From: Haliclystus octoradiatus | Taxonomy: Eukaryota; Cnidaria; Staurozoa; Stauromedusae; Haliclystidae | Reading direction: 5' to 3' | NCBI GenBank assembly: GCA_916610825.1 | Contig: OU744450.1 | Span: forward strand, 17,538,814-17,602,813 | DNA length: 64,000 nt | In this document: positions 11,940-22,908 of the stretch, in pieces | How positions within the stretch are numbered: the stretch's first letter is position 1 | How the letters are laid out: the number at the start of each line of letters is the position of its first letter | The notes under the pieces: model-generated | The model's database searches: none | Told to the model about the DNA's origin: nothing | What the model saw: only the letters and a program-made list of their open reading frames with translations | Made by a program: the position numbers and the translations under genes

Positions 11940-12400
11940 ATGCCTTCGCGAATTAGAGAAAACCAGAGTACAGAAAATGTTGATGTAGGACGCGGTACAT
12001 GACGCTTCAAAGTGATGAATGCAGAGGGAATTTCATCACCGGCAAAAGTGTTCACAATCAACGTATGAAGAGGCTTTTGCTTGATGTCTACCGTGGTGTA
12101 GTATACAATTATGTGTGTGATTTTTCTTTCTTAGAGGCTGAAGGTTATTTAGATATTGAAAATGAGTTAGAAATGTATTGTCTACATTATGTCTTTTTTC
12201 CAAGACTAAATAACCATCTTCACAGTTTTGCTGATGGTTGGAACTCACATTAAACTTCCGGTACTGGTAGGCAGAAACCAGACCAATTGTGGATATCTGG
12301 GCTCCATGCGATTGCTGGTTCAGATTCAATTATTGCATAAGAGACATGGAATGACCCTTAACATGATAGTATTGTTCAAGTATCTTGATTACAGATTATG
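11940..12400 (+). pseudogene. Integrase-like (rve-type DDE) domain relic of a eukaryotic transposon
   Basis: Frames at 11940-12253 give PSRIRENQSTENVDVGR, then FITGKSVHNQRMKRLLLDVY, FLEAEGYLDIENELEMYCLH and YVFFPRLNNHLHSFADGWNS. PSRIR-x-D-x-GTENVDVAR, then GKS-HNQRIERLW-DV, then a FLE-EG-LD stretch and W-x-x-H is the pattern of a large animal family annotated only as integrase core domain proteins. The catalytic Glu of typical members lies in the HNQRIERLW motif and here reads HNQRMKRLL, so the key Glu is lost. A few bases after the WNSH block the frame stops, with DQLWISGLHA recognisable beyond. Confidence 0.6.
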
Positions 12401-12735
12401 AAGAAACGTTTATGTCATATCTAGGGTACAAATATGCATATGAACCAAGCTGCTGTAATAGGCCTCTTAAAAAAATTTAGATTTTCAAATTTGATCACAG
12501 AACTTTTTGATATCGACTAACACTATGAACTCAGAATTGCGTAAAAATCGCGTAAAAATCAAGTAATTTATTATATTCTAGCGCAAAGAGAGACCATCAA
12601 GTAAAAGTTCAAGCAGCAGAGAAAACACTGCTCCTTTAAAACAAAAGTATCGCAGTATCCCTTATAGTGTCTTAAGCATTTGAAACATGTTTATTTTTGA
12701 AATACAATCCTTAACACGTATTAATTTATTTAAAG

Positions 12736-13359
12736 GAAAACATCGACAACGAGCATGACAGGGTAAGTATTATGCACTTTAAATGTTGTTGATTGATGAG
12801 TCCATGACTTGTTATTTTATAAAGTGCATTAAATTTTCTCATTGCAGCAATGAGGTCATACTTTTCCACAAGAAGAAGAAAGTTGCAAGCGCATATTATG
12901 TTACAAAGGAAGATGGTAAGTAGTTCATTCGAAATACGTAGATAATTCATATAGAACTTTGAACAATTTAATAAAATTAGAAAGCCTAATTAAGATCCGA
13001 TTCATTTTGATTAAATTCCAGCGCTGTTCTCAACATTATCTATGAGAAAAATCTATCCATGCAAGGAGAAAGTGGAACTGCCGGATACTGGGAGCAACGG
13101 GGAAAGCCGTTCATTGACTGACTTGCACGTAAGATATGAAACCTTTTAACGTATTTTCAAGGTTGTTTCTTAAGATGTATTTATTAATTGCCTGCGTATA
13201 ATATTTCTATTCGTTTAATGCGGAGTTGTATAAGGCATGACTTTATGTATTCTGTAGGAGAAAGAAGAATTTCTGTGGTGGACCAAGAAGCTGAAGTTAA
13301 AAAATACAAGAGACTCAATTACAAAAATCAGCAAACGGAAAAAAATACCAAAAAAATAA
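12736..13359 (+). CDS. Four-exon gene of unknown function inside the CACTA-type element
   Basis: Four exons join with GT-AG sites and matching phases: 12736-12762, 12848-12915, 13022-13128 and 13258-13359, stop TAA. The readable protein is about 100 residues. It starts KTSTTSMTGNEVILFHKKKK (an internal Met could be the start) and passes IYPCKEKVELPDTGSNGESR. It ends in a basic tail after EKEEFLWWTKKLKLK, near ISKRKKIPKK. There are no stops in the joined frame, and an AATAAA follows at 13446. I recognise no domain; the Lys-rich tail suggests a nuclear protein. Upstream exons may exist. It lies wholly within the CACTA-type ends, so it may be an accessory transposon gene or a captured host gene. 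Confidence 0.55.
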
Positions 13360-13699
13360 TAGATCTATAGACCTAAATTAAATTATTTTCAACATATAAA
13401 ATATATCATAATGTGATGTAAATTGTCTGACTGATATACTATAATAATAAATTCTTTAACATCAATTCAATGGGTTGTCTTTTAATTTCTTCTTCTTGAT
13501 ATTGTTTCTCAAAAAGGCAAGACAATTATTTATAAGAGGAACACATGATCCTCTATTGGGTTGAAGTTGATCGAAGCAGGCTAGGTTTGAAAAGCTATAA
13601 TTCTGAGAGAAATGCCATTAAGAATTATACATAAATTTACGCGATATACAACCTATTATCATGTAATATTACCGCGAAGTCAACTTTATTTCTACCCTA

Positions 13700-13935
13700 C
13701 TTTACACTATGAACGTTAAATCGCGTAAATATTGCGTAGATGTCGTGTTAACGTCACGTAAATTCGGTTCCATCACGTAAAAATCGCGTAAAAAAGTAAA
13801 AATGAAAAATTACGAATCGCGTAAAAATAGCGTAAAAGTAATTGCATCGCGTAAAATTCACGTAAATAAAATTTTAGATTTTCGAATCAAAACATAATCA
13901 CGTAAAAATCACGTAGAATATTAATAATAATTATT
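13700..13935. repeat. Left inner CACTA end with CGCGTAAA subterminal repeats
   Basis: A second left-type terminus (CACTATGAACG at 13705) is followed by at least six copies of a CGCGTAAA/CACGTAAA motif. Such subterminal arrays are transposase-binding regions in CACTA elements. The flank (TTA) does not match the flank of the inner right end (ATT), so this may be an end duplication and not a clean second insertion. Confidence 0.6.
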
Positions 13936-15555
13936 AAAAACATTAATAATTGAATGACCTGACGGAAGAACTTAAAGTTCCATGTATTTCATTACATATC
14001 TTAATTTGGTTAAGTTTTAAACAAAAGGATACTTCTCTCTTCTCTAAATACTGTTAGTTTAATTTAATTATATTTTGAGTGTCTATCCTGCTACACTGTA
14101 TTTATTTATTTCTGATTATAAAGACACTTATAAAAATATAAACGTTCAAGTACTTCAGCTATGCTTTCAGCACGAAAATCGAACGTGGTTTCGTCAAAAC
14201 TGGTTGCCAATAACATCAGTGAAAATCTTTCTTCCGTCTTCGTTTTTATTTTGAATGGTTGTTGAGTAGGAGCAAACAGCATCAACGAAAGCTACATTAT
14301 ATTATTGATGCTATAAAACAATTTAGCGGTGAGTAAACTTTGTTAAGATGTTACGAATTCTTATCGCTAAATCATTTACCGCCGTATTTTTCAGACTGTT
14401 AATCTACTTTTTATAGGTAAAGTTATTATCTTCAAGAGAGGAAAAGAACGATATTAATTAATAAGGTATAAAATTAATTATTAAATTGGATAGAGCCTTA
14501 GGAAATATTTTATATTTTCATTTACTGTACTATTGCTTGCCTTGTTTATTGAATCCAACAAATTCATGACATTTTATTAATCGGTCCTTTGAATTTCTTG
14601 TTTTTATGCAAAATGTAAAGTGAAACCAAAATGCAATTCATTGGATTGTTCAATTTAAAGGTAAGCGCTTGTAGCTTTGAAACTACAGAGTTTTTGAAGA
14701 GATTATAGAGGACTGTACCTCCGTAATCTGAAATGTGTTTATTGATTTTCATTTTTAGCACTTTACTATATTTGATATGAAATGAAAGATTGTCAATACT
14801 CATAGTCACGAGATTCACAGGTGAAGTGTTGTTGTTGTCAATTACAAATATTTGCATAACGCAAATAATTAATATGAATATTATGAAATACTGAATCAAT
14901 GATATCGGACATGTGCAAACAATATTATGTTTATGTTTATCGTTTGGTCGTCCTTTATATCATTTCTTAGAAAACATTAGAAGTTTAGAAGAATTGCAAC
15001 AAACAACATACAACATCAGGTAAAGTTTTGAAGTCAATCTTTTATATCGACCACACACATGCATGGTGTGCAGATGTAGTTAATTTATTTGTAATTCGCT
15101 TCCTTGTTAGGAGAAGGCTATGGATTATGACGGCATATATTAGCACTTATAAAGCTGGACAGTGGACACGTTTTGAATTGAAGCTCTTTGAAAAGTTATC
15201 GGACAATAAAAGTTTAATAAATTTACAAAGGTTATACAGTACTACTTCACATATAAGTATTTTAAAAGTGATAAAAGACGTGCAATGCTAAGTCTCTTAA
15301 TTAAATCGCTTGTCTTTCTGTCTACCTTGAGTGATAATTAAATTGTATTGCATCTATATATCTAAACTACATGATAGTAACTGTATACATAATGTAATTG
15401 TATTGTATATTACATCCTTGAATGTCAGAACTTGTTTCATAGATCGAAGTCTTCGTTATTTCTTCTTTCATTCTTTCTTCTTGTAAATTTCAATCTTTAT
15501 TTGAACAAGTAAGATTGAAAAGGGACAAATAATTGGAGGATACTCTATTTAGAAT
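13936..15555. other. Interior of the CACTA-type element, no recognised gene
   Basis: Open frames at 14564-14899 (minus) and 15028-15291 (plus) exceed 85 codons but carry no motif I recognise and look like AT-rich chance frames. Confidence 0.4.
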
Positions 15556-15988
15556 AGTACTACATTTTACACGATTCTCAACTCATTAACACCCAATTTT
15601 AACTTGATATTTACGCGATTATCACCCAATATTAATGTTCGTTTTCTACCTGACTTTTACACGAAATACATCCATGTATTACCCAGTTTTTACGTGATTT
15701 CTACTCGATGAAAACCGTGTAAATTCGGTGCTTTGTACGCGGTTTTTACGCGATTGTTTTTACGCGATTTTTGCGTGATTTTTACGCGATTTTTACTCAC
15801 TTTGAGTTCGTAGTGATTACAACCCAATTTATACTCAATTTACACCCAATTATAATCAACTATTTACGCGAATTCCACTCGATGAATACCGCGTAAATTC
15901 GGTGCTTTGTACGCGGTTTTTACGCGATCTTTTTTACGTGATTTTGCGTGATTTTTACGCGATTTTTACGCATTTTCATTTCGTAGTG
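15556..15988. repeat. Duplicated right CACTA ends with TTTACGCGAT arrays
   Basis: Two related blocks (15556-15815 and 15816-15988) each end in CGTAGTG. Each contains TAAATTCGGTGCTTTGTACG and several TTTTTACGCGAT units. The outer block carries the TAA-flanked true end; the inner one ends at 15815. The arrangement reads as a tandem duplication of the right terminus. Confidence 0.7.
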
Positions 15989-15991
15989 TAA

Positions 15992-17178
15992 CAGGCTAAA
16001 TTTCTCCCATATAGCATTGATTTTGAAGGTCATGTAGTTGCACCAGAAGAATAACCCGTAACTATCCCAGAAGTAAATTGTCTGTTGGATGATAATCAGA
16101 TATTTATCCTGGACTATAGATCATTGGTCATATAGATCAAGATCTTCTTCTAAGGTTTAAAAAGTCCTGCATCACTTAGAAGAAAAGATTGAAATCCAAC
16201 TGGTATTACTGTGATCTGACCCTGACATGAAAAAAGAACTTCTTATAGACATAACATGGCATTACTAATTAGTGGCATTGATAGTAATTGATGATGTCAT
16301 ATGCTATAGACTTTTGACACTTTTCTTTCACTTTACAAAGAAAAATTAATTTCGAAAGGGGAGCGTGACGTTCTCTAAGCCCCTTGATAGGATGTCATAG
16401 CAGCTGGTTGATTGTCCCTAATATTACTCTCTAACTTTTGTGCAATATTGCTTTACGTTTTCATATTTGATTAGCTACTGAATTTAACTAGACGTTAAAT
16501 TTACCAGTGTTAATACTTATCAACAACAAATCAAAATCATATTGCCATATTAAAGATCAATTTGTAACTATAAAGTTTAATTATGTAATTATGTTATACT
16601 GTATTCTCTGTAAGAATATAATTAGTTTAGTTTATGTTATGTTATTAAATATATTCTAGTTTCATCGATTATATAAAGAGCTAAAGTAAAACACTGTCGT
16701 TTGTTTCTCTGTAAATTGGTTGACACGCTTGTTCTAAATGATCTTGTTTGGGAACTTGACAGAGGCAACCAAACAGAATCAACATCAATTGTCCCAAACT
16801 AAGGACATGCAAACCTTACAACAAATAGTTAGATTGAAAACTGAAAACAACCTCATTTTCAAGTCCGCCAAAGATAAAGGGTGCTCATGCTGAGATCATG
16901 TTGAAAACAAGCTGCCCAGTAATGGATTTCAAGAAAAAGTGTCAGAGGCATGGGTTATAGCTATTGTGATTCAAAAGAAAACCAGTTGATAGAAGCAGTT
17001 GGTATGACTGAGTTGATATTTCATTGTCTTAATTTCATTAATCTCAGACTGGCAAAGAGCAACATATTACAGATCTTTCTACACCACTCTGAAGAATTTA
17101 AATGCAGAGTAATGCGGTAAAGTCTTAGTTTTGAGGTTACTTGGGCAATATATTATTTAATTGATTGGAAGGAAATAA
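15992..17178. other. No recognised gene
   Basis: AT-rich. A Lys/Glu-rich, coiled-coil-like translation (about 16790-16900, IVRLKTENN) with a stop soon after might be a relic of a transposase N-terminal helix, but nothing firm can be said. Confidence 0.3.
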
Positions 17179-19136
17179 TTTAACAGTGGTGTTTCTTAAA
17201 GGTTTACATAAAGGGAAATTGAAATTGGTGTTATTAATTGTTGAAATACTGTGGAGAGCATAGCCATATGAGGGAATTTCAGAAATTCAAATGTCTCTAT
17301 TTTATTCACTAATGCTAGATGGAAATAGTCAATGGAGAATGGAAATTGCTTGAATTTTTGTACTAATTAGTGTAAAAAACGTTAACAGATATTCAAGATT
17401 ATAATTCACTTACAATCATAAGAGACATACGCTGATTTAATTAATTTAATAAAGAATATTCTCAACTACTTTCAATCAATATTATACCGTTGCATATTGT
17501 AAATATTGATTTGGAGGTTTATTATTGGTGTGGCCCAAGTTTCTCAATTGCAAGAAACTTAACAAGAAATCGAACCCAAGAATAAAGAATATTCTATAAT
17601 ACTTGACACAAACACTATGGTATATTGGACACATTTGATAGGATTGCAAGAAAACTTATCAAGGCCAAAATTATAATTATAACTATAAAAACTTACTAAT
17701 GTCAACTTATGTTACCTTGAACAATGCGATGGATAATGTAGTAGCTTTCTATTATATATTTGTTATTGATAACCTTATAAGGTAAACTTCTGAATTATAT
17801 CTGTCCAATAATGTCAAATAGCACAATTATAACATGCTGTAGTAATATTTATGCTCTCTATTGATGTATCTGTTCAAGAACAATATGAATAGTCCATAAA
17901 TAGTTCATGAACATATTCACGGAACAAGTTCATGAAAAATTAATTCATGAATCTAGTTCATGAACTGATTTATAAATTCAGTTCAAGAACTTATTCATGA
18001 ATCCAGTTCATGAACTGAGATATGAAAAGAATATTGAAAAGTTCATGAACTGAGTTCATGAGCTTTTGTGCCATGCCGTTGTACTGTTCATGAACTAGTT
18101 CGTGAATAGTTCATGAACTGTTCATCAAATTTTGCAGTGGAATTTAACAGTGGTATTTCTTAAAGGTTTACATAAAGGAAATAGAAATTGTTGTTATTAA
18201 TTGTTCAAATACTGTGGAGAAAACAGTCATATGTGGGAGTTTCAGAAAATCAAATGTCTTTACTTTATTCACTAACTCTGGTATGTGAAGGGAATAGTCA
18301 ATGGAGATTGCTTAAAGTTTTTTATTATGGTGACAAATATTCAAGATTATAATTCATTTACAATCATAAAAAGAAATGTGTCGATTTAATTAACGAAACA
18401 AAGAATATTCTCAACTACTTTCAATCAAACATTATATAGTTGCATATTGCAAATATTGATTTCAGGGAGGTCTATTATTGGTGTGGCCCAAGTTTCTCAA
18501 TTGCAAGAAACTTAACAAGAACTCCAACCCAGGAATAAAGAATATCCTTTAATACTTTAACACAAACACTATGGTATATTGGACACATTTGATAGGTGCA
18601 AGAAAACTTACCAAGGCCAAAAATATAATTATAAGCAGAATTTTATCAAATCAGTTAACATAAACAATCATCTACAGCTCTATTGTGTCAACTTATGTTA
18701 CTTGGAACAATGTAGTGGAAATTATAACTTGAACTCTCTATTCTATACTTATCAATACATCAAGATAAACATTAATGTGTCTGTTTTTCTTGATGATACA
18801 AAGAACATTCTGCATAATGGAATTCAGAACAAGTTAGTAATGGTCTTATTAGAAACTGCCTCAGGAAGAGGGATGTGTCAATAATTGTTTCATAGAATGC
18901 AGATTATACATTGAAAATAATTCATTGTAGCATGTTACTTTAATTGCATTGCATTTCCAACAAGCTTGAGATTTTTAATTATATCTCATAACATGTTGTA
19001 GTAATATTTAGGCTCTGTCTGATATTCTGATATTGATGCATCTGTCCAAAAAACAATAACCAATAGTCCATAAAGAGTTCATGAACTGATTTAAGAATTG
19101 GTTAATGAAATTTTTTATGAACCCAGAATGTGTGTT
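17179..19136. repeat. Tandem duplication (period about 964 bp) rich in the palindrome GTTCATGAAC
   Basis: Two diverged copies lie head to tail. TTTAACAGTGG begins at 17179 and again at 18143, and both copies share the CTAATGTCAACTTATG/TGTCAACTTATG and CTTAACAAGAA segments in order. Each copy ends in a cluster of GTTCATGAAC-like 10-mers (17890-18130, dense; 19075-19135, sparse). The same 10-mer forms the ends of the P-like MITEs at 19.8/22.2 kb and 37.6 kb, so the block is probably a P-like non-autonomous element or an array of its ends. The 101-codon frame in the second copy (18579-18884) is broken in the first and is probably not coding. Confidence 0.7.
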
Positions 19137-19873
19137 CTGATTAAACTGAAAGTGAACTTAGTTCCATGATTGGTAGCATTAAAATAATATTGAATGTATC
19201 TTCAATTTCAAATACTGTGTTTTCAAACAAGATAAAGAGACTATTTAAAGTTATTAATTTCATTTGTAACTTATGTGATATCAGTTTCAAGTGGCTCTTG
19301 ACAACATCATATTGTTTTACCACCATGGCACGCAGTACTCACCCCTATACTGTAAACCTACGTCAATTGCGATGCTGCAATAGAGTTGCGTATCTAAATC
19401 AATACCTCATGTTCAATAAATCAACTATTTCATTTAGTTAGATATCGACTTCACATAATATTTTCAATGACAAATAATTTAATTTGTAACAGAAGGAAAC
19501 TTATTATCAAGGAAATGTCTAAATCAAAGTGTCAGTTGAATTGAAGTTTGGTGCTGGTTTGTTTTATTAATATTTTCAAAAACACTTTATGTCATATTAT
19601 ATTGTAGTTGTGGTTACTATACTGGCGTTCTGGTGTGGCGTAGTGGAATATCCTACCAGAAAAAGGAAATTAATTAATAGTTTGGATTTTTTCAAAAAAC
19701 AATGTTAACAATATTTAGCAGGTAAAAAATTTTCCTGTTAAATTCAAGTTAGTTTGCGTTACCATATTTAACCTGTTTTAGCAATGTTTAACAAATCTTT
19801 TCTGTATTTTAAATCAACTATAGTATTGCATAATAAATCCCGTGAAAACAGTTCAGGAGTTCATGAACAGTTC

Positions 19874-22059
19874 TTAAACAAATAATTACAAATAACAACG
19901 ATATTGCCTCCAGTTTTAATTCCTTTTTCATAGGAGTTGGCGAAAAACTTGCACAACAGTTCACCTCATCAGACGAGTTTATGAGTTATTTACCTCAGAA
20001 TCAAGACCACAATTTTCATTTTCACTCTGTTTCTGACATTGCTGTTGGAAAAGTTATCGACAATCTTAAAAACAAATACAGCTGTGGCCTTGACGAAATT
20101 TCCAACAAATGTATCAAACACATCAAGTCAGAAATTATTTCCCCTTTTACATTTTTAATAAATATGTCTCTTGAAACAGGTTACATACCATCCTCTTTCA
20201 AATGTGCAAAAGTTTTACCCCTTTTCAAATCTGGAGATCCTCACAGTTTTTCCAATTACAGACCAATTTCTTTGTTAAGTTCTTTCTCGAAAGTTTTGGA
20301 AAAGATCGTTTACAAACAATTTTATTTATATTTTGATCAAAACTTTTTCAGCAAATTTCAATTTGGTTTCAGATCAGGAACAGAAACTGTTCATTGCATA
20401 ATGAATTTCTTGAACAATAAATTTCAAAATTCTCAACATAAATATCACATCGGCCTTTTTCTTGACCTGAAAAAAGCATTTGATACTGTGTCTCATAACC
20501 TTCTTCTGAAAAAGCTATGGCATTATGGTTTCCGTGGTAACTCCTTTGCATGGATAAAAAATTATTTAGAAAACAGGAAACAGCTTGTAGTTTTTAACGG
20601 TTGTTTTTCAGATCTTCAATCAATATCTTGTGGTGTGCCTCAAGGAAGTATCCTTGGACCACTCCTTTTCCTTATTTTTATTAACGACTTTCCTTCTTCT
20701 ACTGAATTTTGTACAAGCTTATTTGCTGATGATACAACCCTTCAAATGTCCTCTAACAATTTATCAGAACTTGAAACAAAAGCAAATATGGAACTTTTCA
20801 AAGTATCAAAATGGTTTTCTGACAATCAGCTGACTTTACATCCAGCTAAATGCAAATTCATACTATTCTCAAATTCCAACAAACAACCTGAAATGATTCT
20901 AAAACTCAATAATATTGCTATCAACAAATGTCATTCTGTCAAATTTTTAGGTGTTTTTGTAGACACAAAACTAAATTGGTATGAGCACATAAATAATATT
21001 TGCTCCCGTATTAGGAAGAACATTTACACACTGATCCGTCTAAAAAACTTCCTTACTGCTCGTCACAAACTGCAAATTTACCAAGCTGTGATTAATCCAC
21101 ATCTACAATATTGTCTTGCTATTTGGGGTAATAGTTCTGCCATGTCGAAAGTTTGCAAACTTCAAAAAAAATGTATCCGTGTCATCCTCAACTCTCCATA
21201 CAACGCTCACAGTGAACCAATTTTCAAAAGATTAGGTCTTTTGAAGATTGGTGATCTTTTTAAAGTTCGTATATGCTCCATTATGTTTAAGGTAATTTAC
21301 AAGAAGTGCCCTCCTATCATACGGGACATGTTCTCTTTTATAGAGGAGCGATACCGTCATCACAACTTCTTTGTCGTGCCTTTTGCTAAGACCAGCCATC
21401 TCCAAAATTTGCCATGCTACATTTTCCCCTATATTTGGAACAGTTTCAACTGGACTTTCAGTATCAATTGCTCGAGAAAACTATTTCTTTCTAAATTGAA
21501 AGATAGCCTTATTGAAAAATATTACAATGTGTGCACTGTGAATGATTGCTATGTGTGCTCATCATAAATAAAAAAAATATATAATTTCTACAAATTTTAA
21601 CTTTTATTTTACTGTATCTGTAACATCCTGGTGTTATCTTAATATTTTGTATTATGCTGAAATTAATTAGCTTACATATAATTGGAAACATTTTATACTT
21701 TTAAAACTTTTTTGATTTACTATTTTTGCTACCTCTTTTATTTTATTTTATTTGTTGTATTGTTTTGTATAATACCTTAATCATTGTTGAAAACCCAATA
21801 GATTCAATTTATAAGCAGTTTTAACTTTTAACCAATAATTCTTATTAAAAAATGCTATGTAATAAATTGCCTTAACCACGTACTCCAAACAAACAAGCTC
21901 TCGTGCTTCAGGAGTCACGCCAAACATATTATATTTATCATTGTAATTAGCTAGCCTAATATTTTGTACAGTAACTGTCATATTTGGCTCAATGCTATCT
22001 TTTGTAATTTTGTATCTTCCTTTAATATGTTTGAAATATATGATCTATCTATCTATCTA
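19874..22059 (+). mobile_element. 5'-truncated LINE with an open reverse-transcriptase frame
   Basis: The element begins inside the P-like MITE, reads through a reverse-transcriptase frame and 3' UTR, and ends in GATCTATCTATCTATC at 22042-22057. TAAAC occurs at the left junction (19875-19879) and right junction (22058-22062) and may be the target duplication. The endonuclease domain is missing, as is typical of 5' truncation during target-primed reverse transcription. The intact frame suggests a fairly recent insertion. Confidence 0.75.
19981..21567 (+). CDS. Non-LTR reverse transcriptase (ORF2 C-terminal part), 528 codons
   Basis: The frame is open from about 19875, before the first Met at 19981: the upstream codons read IITNNNDIASSFNSFF, the segment preceding the fingers. 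Domain order: LPLFKSGDPHSFSNYRPISL (fingers), FQFGFRSGTET, LFLDLKKAFDTVSH with the first catalytic Asp, GVPQGSILGPLLFLIFINDF, and FADDT with the catalytic Asp pair at residues 250-251. Then come VKFLGVFVDTKLNW and a C-terminal region ending NDCYVCSS. FADD in place of YADD is common in Jockey/CR1/RTE-X-like clades. It lacks the endonuclease, so it is not autonomous. A complete uninterrupted frame is notable in a region otherwise full of broken copies. Confidence 0.85.
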   Translation: MSYLPQNQDHNFHFHSVSDIAVGKVIDNLKNKYSCGLDEISNKCIKHIKSEIISPFTFLINMSLETGYIPSSFKCAKVLPLFKSGDPHSFSNYRPISLLSSFSKVLEKIVYKQFYLYFDQNFFSKFQFGFRSGTETVHCIMNFLNNKFQNSQHKYHIGLFLDLKKAFDTVSHNLLLKKLWHYGFRGNSFAWIKNYLENRKQLVVFNGCFSDLQSISCGVPQGSILGPLLFLIFINDFPSSTEFCTSLFADDTTLQMSSNNLSELETKANMELFKVSKWFSDNQLTLHPAKCKFILFSNSNKQPEMILKLNNIAINKCHSVKFLGVFVDTKLNWYEHINNICSRIRKNIYTLIRLKNFLTARHKLQIYQAVINPHLQYCLAIWGNSSAMSKVCKLQKKCIRVILNSPYNAHSEPIFKRLGLLKIGDLFKVRICSIMFKVIYKKCPPIIRDMFSFIEERYRHHNFFVVPFAKTSHLQNLPCYIFPYIWNSFNWTFSINCSRKLFLSKLKDSLIEKYYNVCTVNDCYVCSS

Positions 22060-22250
22060 AACGTTAAATGGCCCCAAATTTTTATGAACTGTTCATGAAC
22101 TGTCCATGCAATGTCGGTGGGGGTTCATGAACTGTACATGAACAGTTCAGGAAAATTGCAGCCATTTAACGTTCATGAACTGTTCACGAACTGTTCATGA
22201 ACTCCTGAACTGTTTTTCACAGGGGATATCAGTCATGTGAAAAAATAACA

Positions 22251-22280
22251 TGTATGTTTATGTATGTATGTATGTTTATC
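22251..22280. repeat. TATG microsatellite
   Basis: Short run of TATG units with TTTATG variants, just outside the right end of the P-like MITE. Confidence 0.8.
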
Positions 22281-22722
22281 AGATTATACTGAATAAATAT
22301 ATTGCATGATTAGTTTCATTAGTTTCATTATTTTTTTTCATTAATTTATGTTTGTTTATTCATGTTTAACCGAAAATTGTTCTCTCTTCCCTGCGAAAAC
22401 AGTTCAGGAAAAGATGTAGAAAAGTTCAATGTAGCATATACTGTGCACATGCAGAGTTTGACATTAACACATTTGGAAAGAACACTTTCAACACAATATG
22501 TATAAATTCTAAAAAATAATTCTGCATTCAGAAATCTCCAATACTGGGACAAGTCTATAGGTCCATATCTAATAGTCTTGAGTTATTGTGGGTATGGTAC
22601 ATGTTACACAACTGATGACTTGTGACTAATTTCATTATATTTGTGAACAAATGAAACACTAAAAATTACTCATTAGAATATTCATTCAGCTTCTCTAAGC
22701 AGTAGCAACATACAGAATATAA

Positions 22723-22908
22723 TTTAATGCAAATATCCCAGAAATTGTTGAAAATGAATATTCAGCCAATAAAGATGTTGAAAGAAAGTGGGAGGATATT
22801 GAAAAAGAAATATTAAAGGGATTGTTAATATTCAAAAAGATGTTGTTATTCAGAGGAGATCTTAATAAATTAAATCCATTTTATTCTCATGATCAAGGTT
22901 ACATATAG
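22723..22908 (+). pseudogene. Coding-like fragment without start codon
   Basis: An open frame between two stops reads NIPEIVENEYSANKDVERKW, then KEILKGLLIFKKM and LNKLNPFYSHDQG. The amphipathic Lys/Glu composition is unlike the surrounding AT-rich noise. There is no Met at the front. It precedes the protease-like pseudogene by about 200 bases and may be its upstream exon. I do not recognise the family. Confidence 0.35.

Larger units (their letters stand above)
12521..15988. mobile_element. CACTA-type (EnSpm/CMC) transposon, 3.47 kb, TAA target duplication
   Basis: The left end at 12521 starts CACTATGAACTCAGAATTG and continues with GCGTAAAAATCGCGTAAAAA. The right end, read in complement from 15988, starts CACTACGAAATGAAAATG and continues with the same GCGTAAAAATCGCG pattern. 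Both ends are flanked by TAA (12518-12520 and 15989-15991). CACTA termini, a 3-bp duplication and dense subterminal repeats are hallmarks of the CACTA/EnSpm superfamily. No transposase domain is recognisable inside, but a four-exon gene lies near the left end. A second pair of CACTA-like ends lies inside (13705 and 15815), so the structure is nested or has duplicated ends. Confidence 0.75.
19839..22225. mobile_element. P-like MITE split by a LINE insertion
   Basis: The left end (19839) reads CCCGTGAAAACAGTTCAGGA followed by GTTCATGAACAGTTC. The right end (22225), in complement, reads CCCCTGTGAAAAACAGTTCA followed by the same GGAGTTCATGAACAGTTC, and more GTTCATGAAC units extend inward. Removing the LINE at about 19874-22059 leaves an element of only about 200 bp, so it is a MITE. 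A related right end closes the P-element relic at 37.6 kb, which links the family to P-type transposons. No matching 8-bp duplication is seen at its flanks. Confidence 0.65.

Noticed and set aside
17890..18130. CRISPR-like array of short repeats
   Set aside because: The 10-mer copies vary and are irregularly spaced without unique spacers of equal length; the genome is animal.
20369..20551. Minus-strand frame inside the LINE
   Set aside because: Shadow of the reverse-transcriptase coding sequence.
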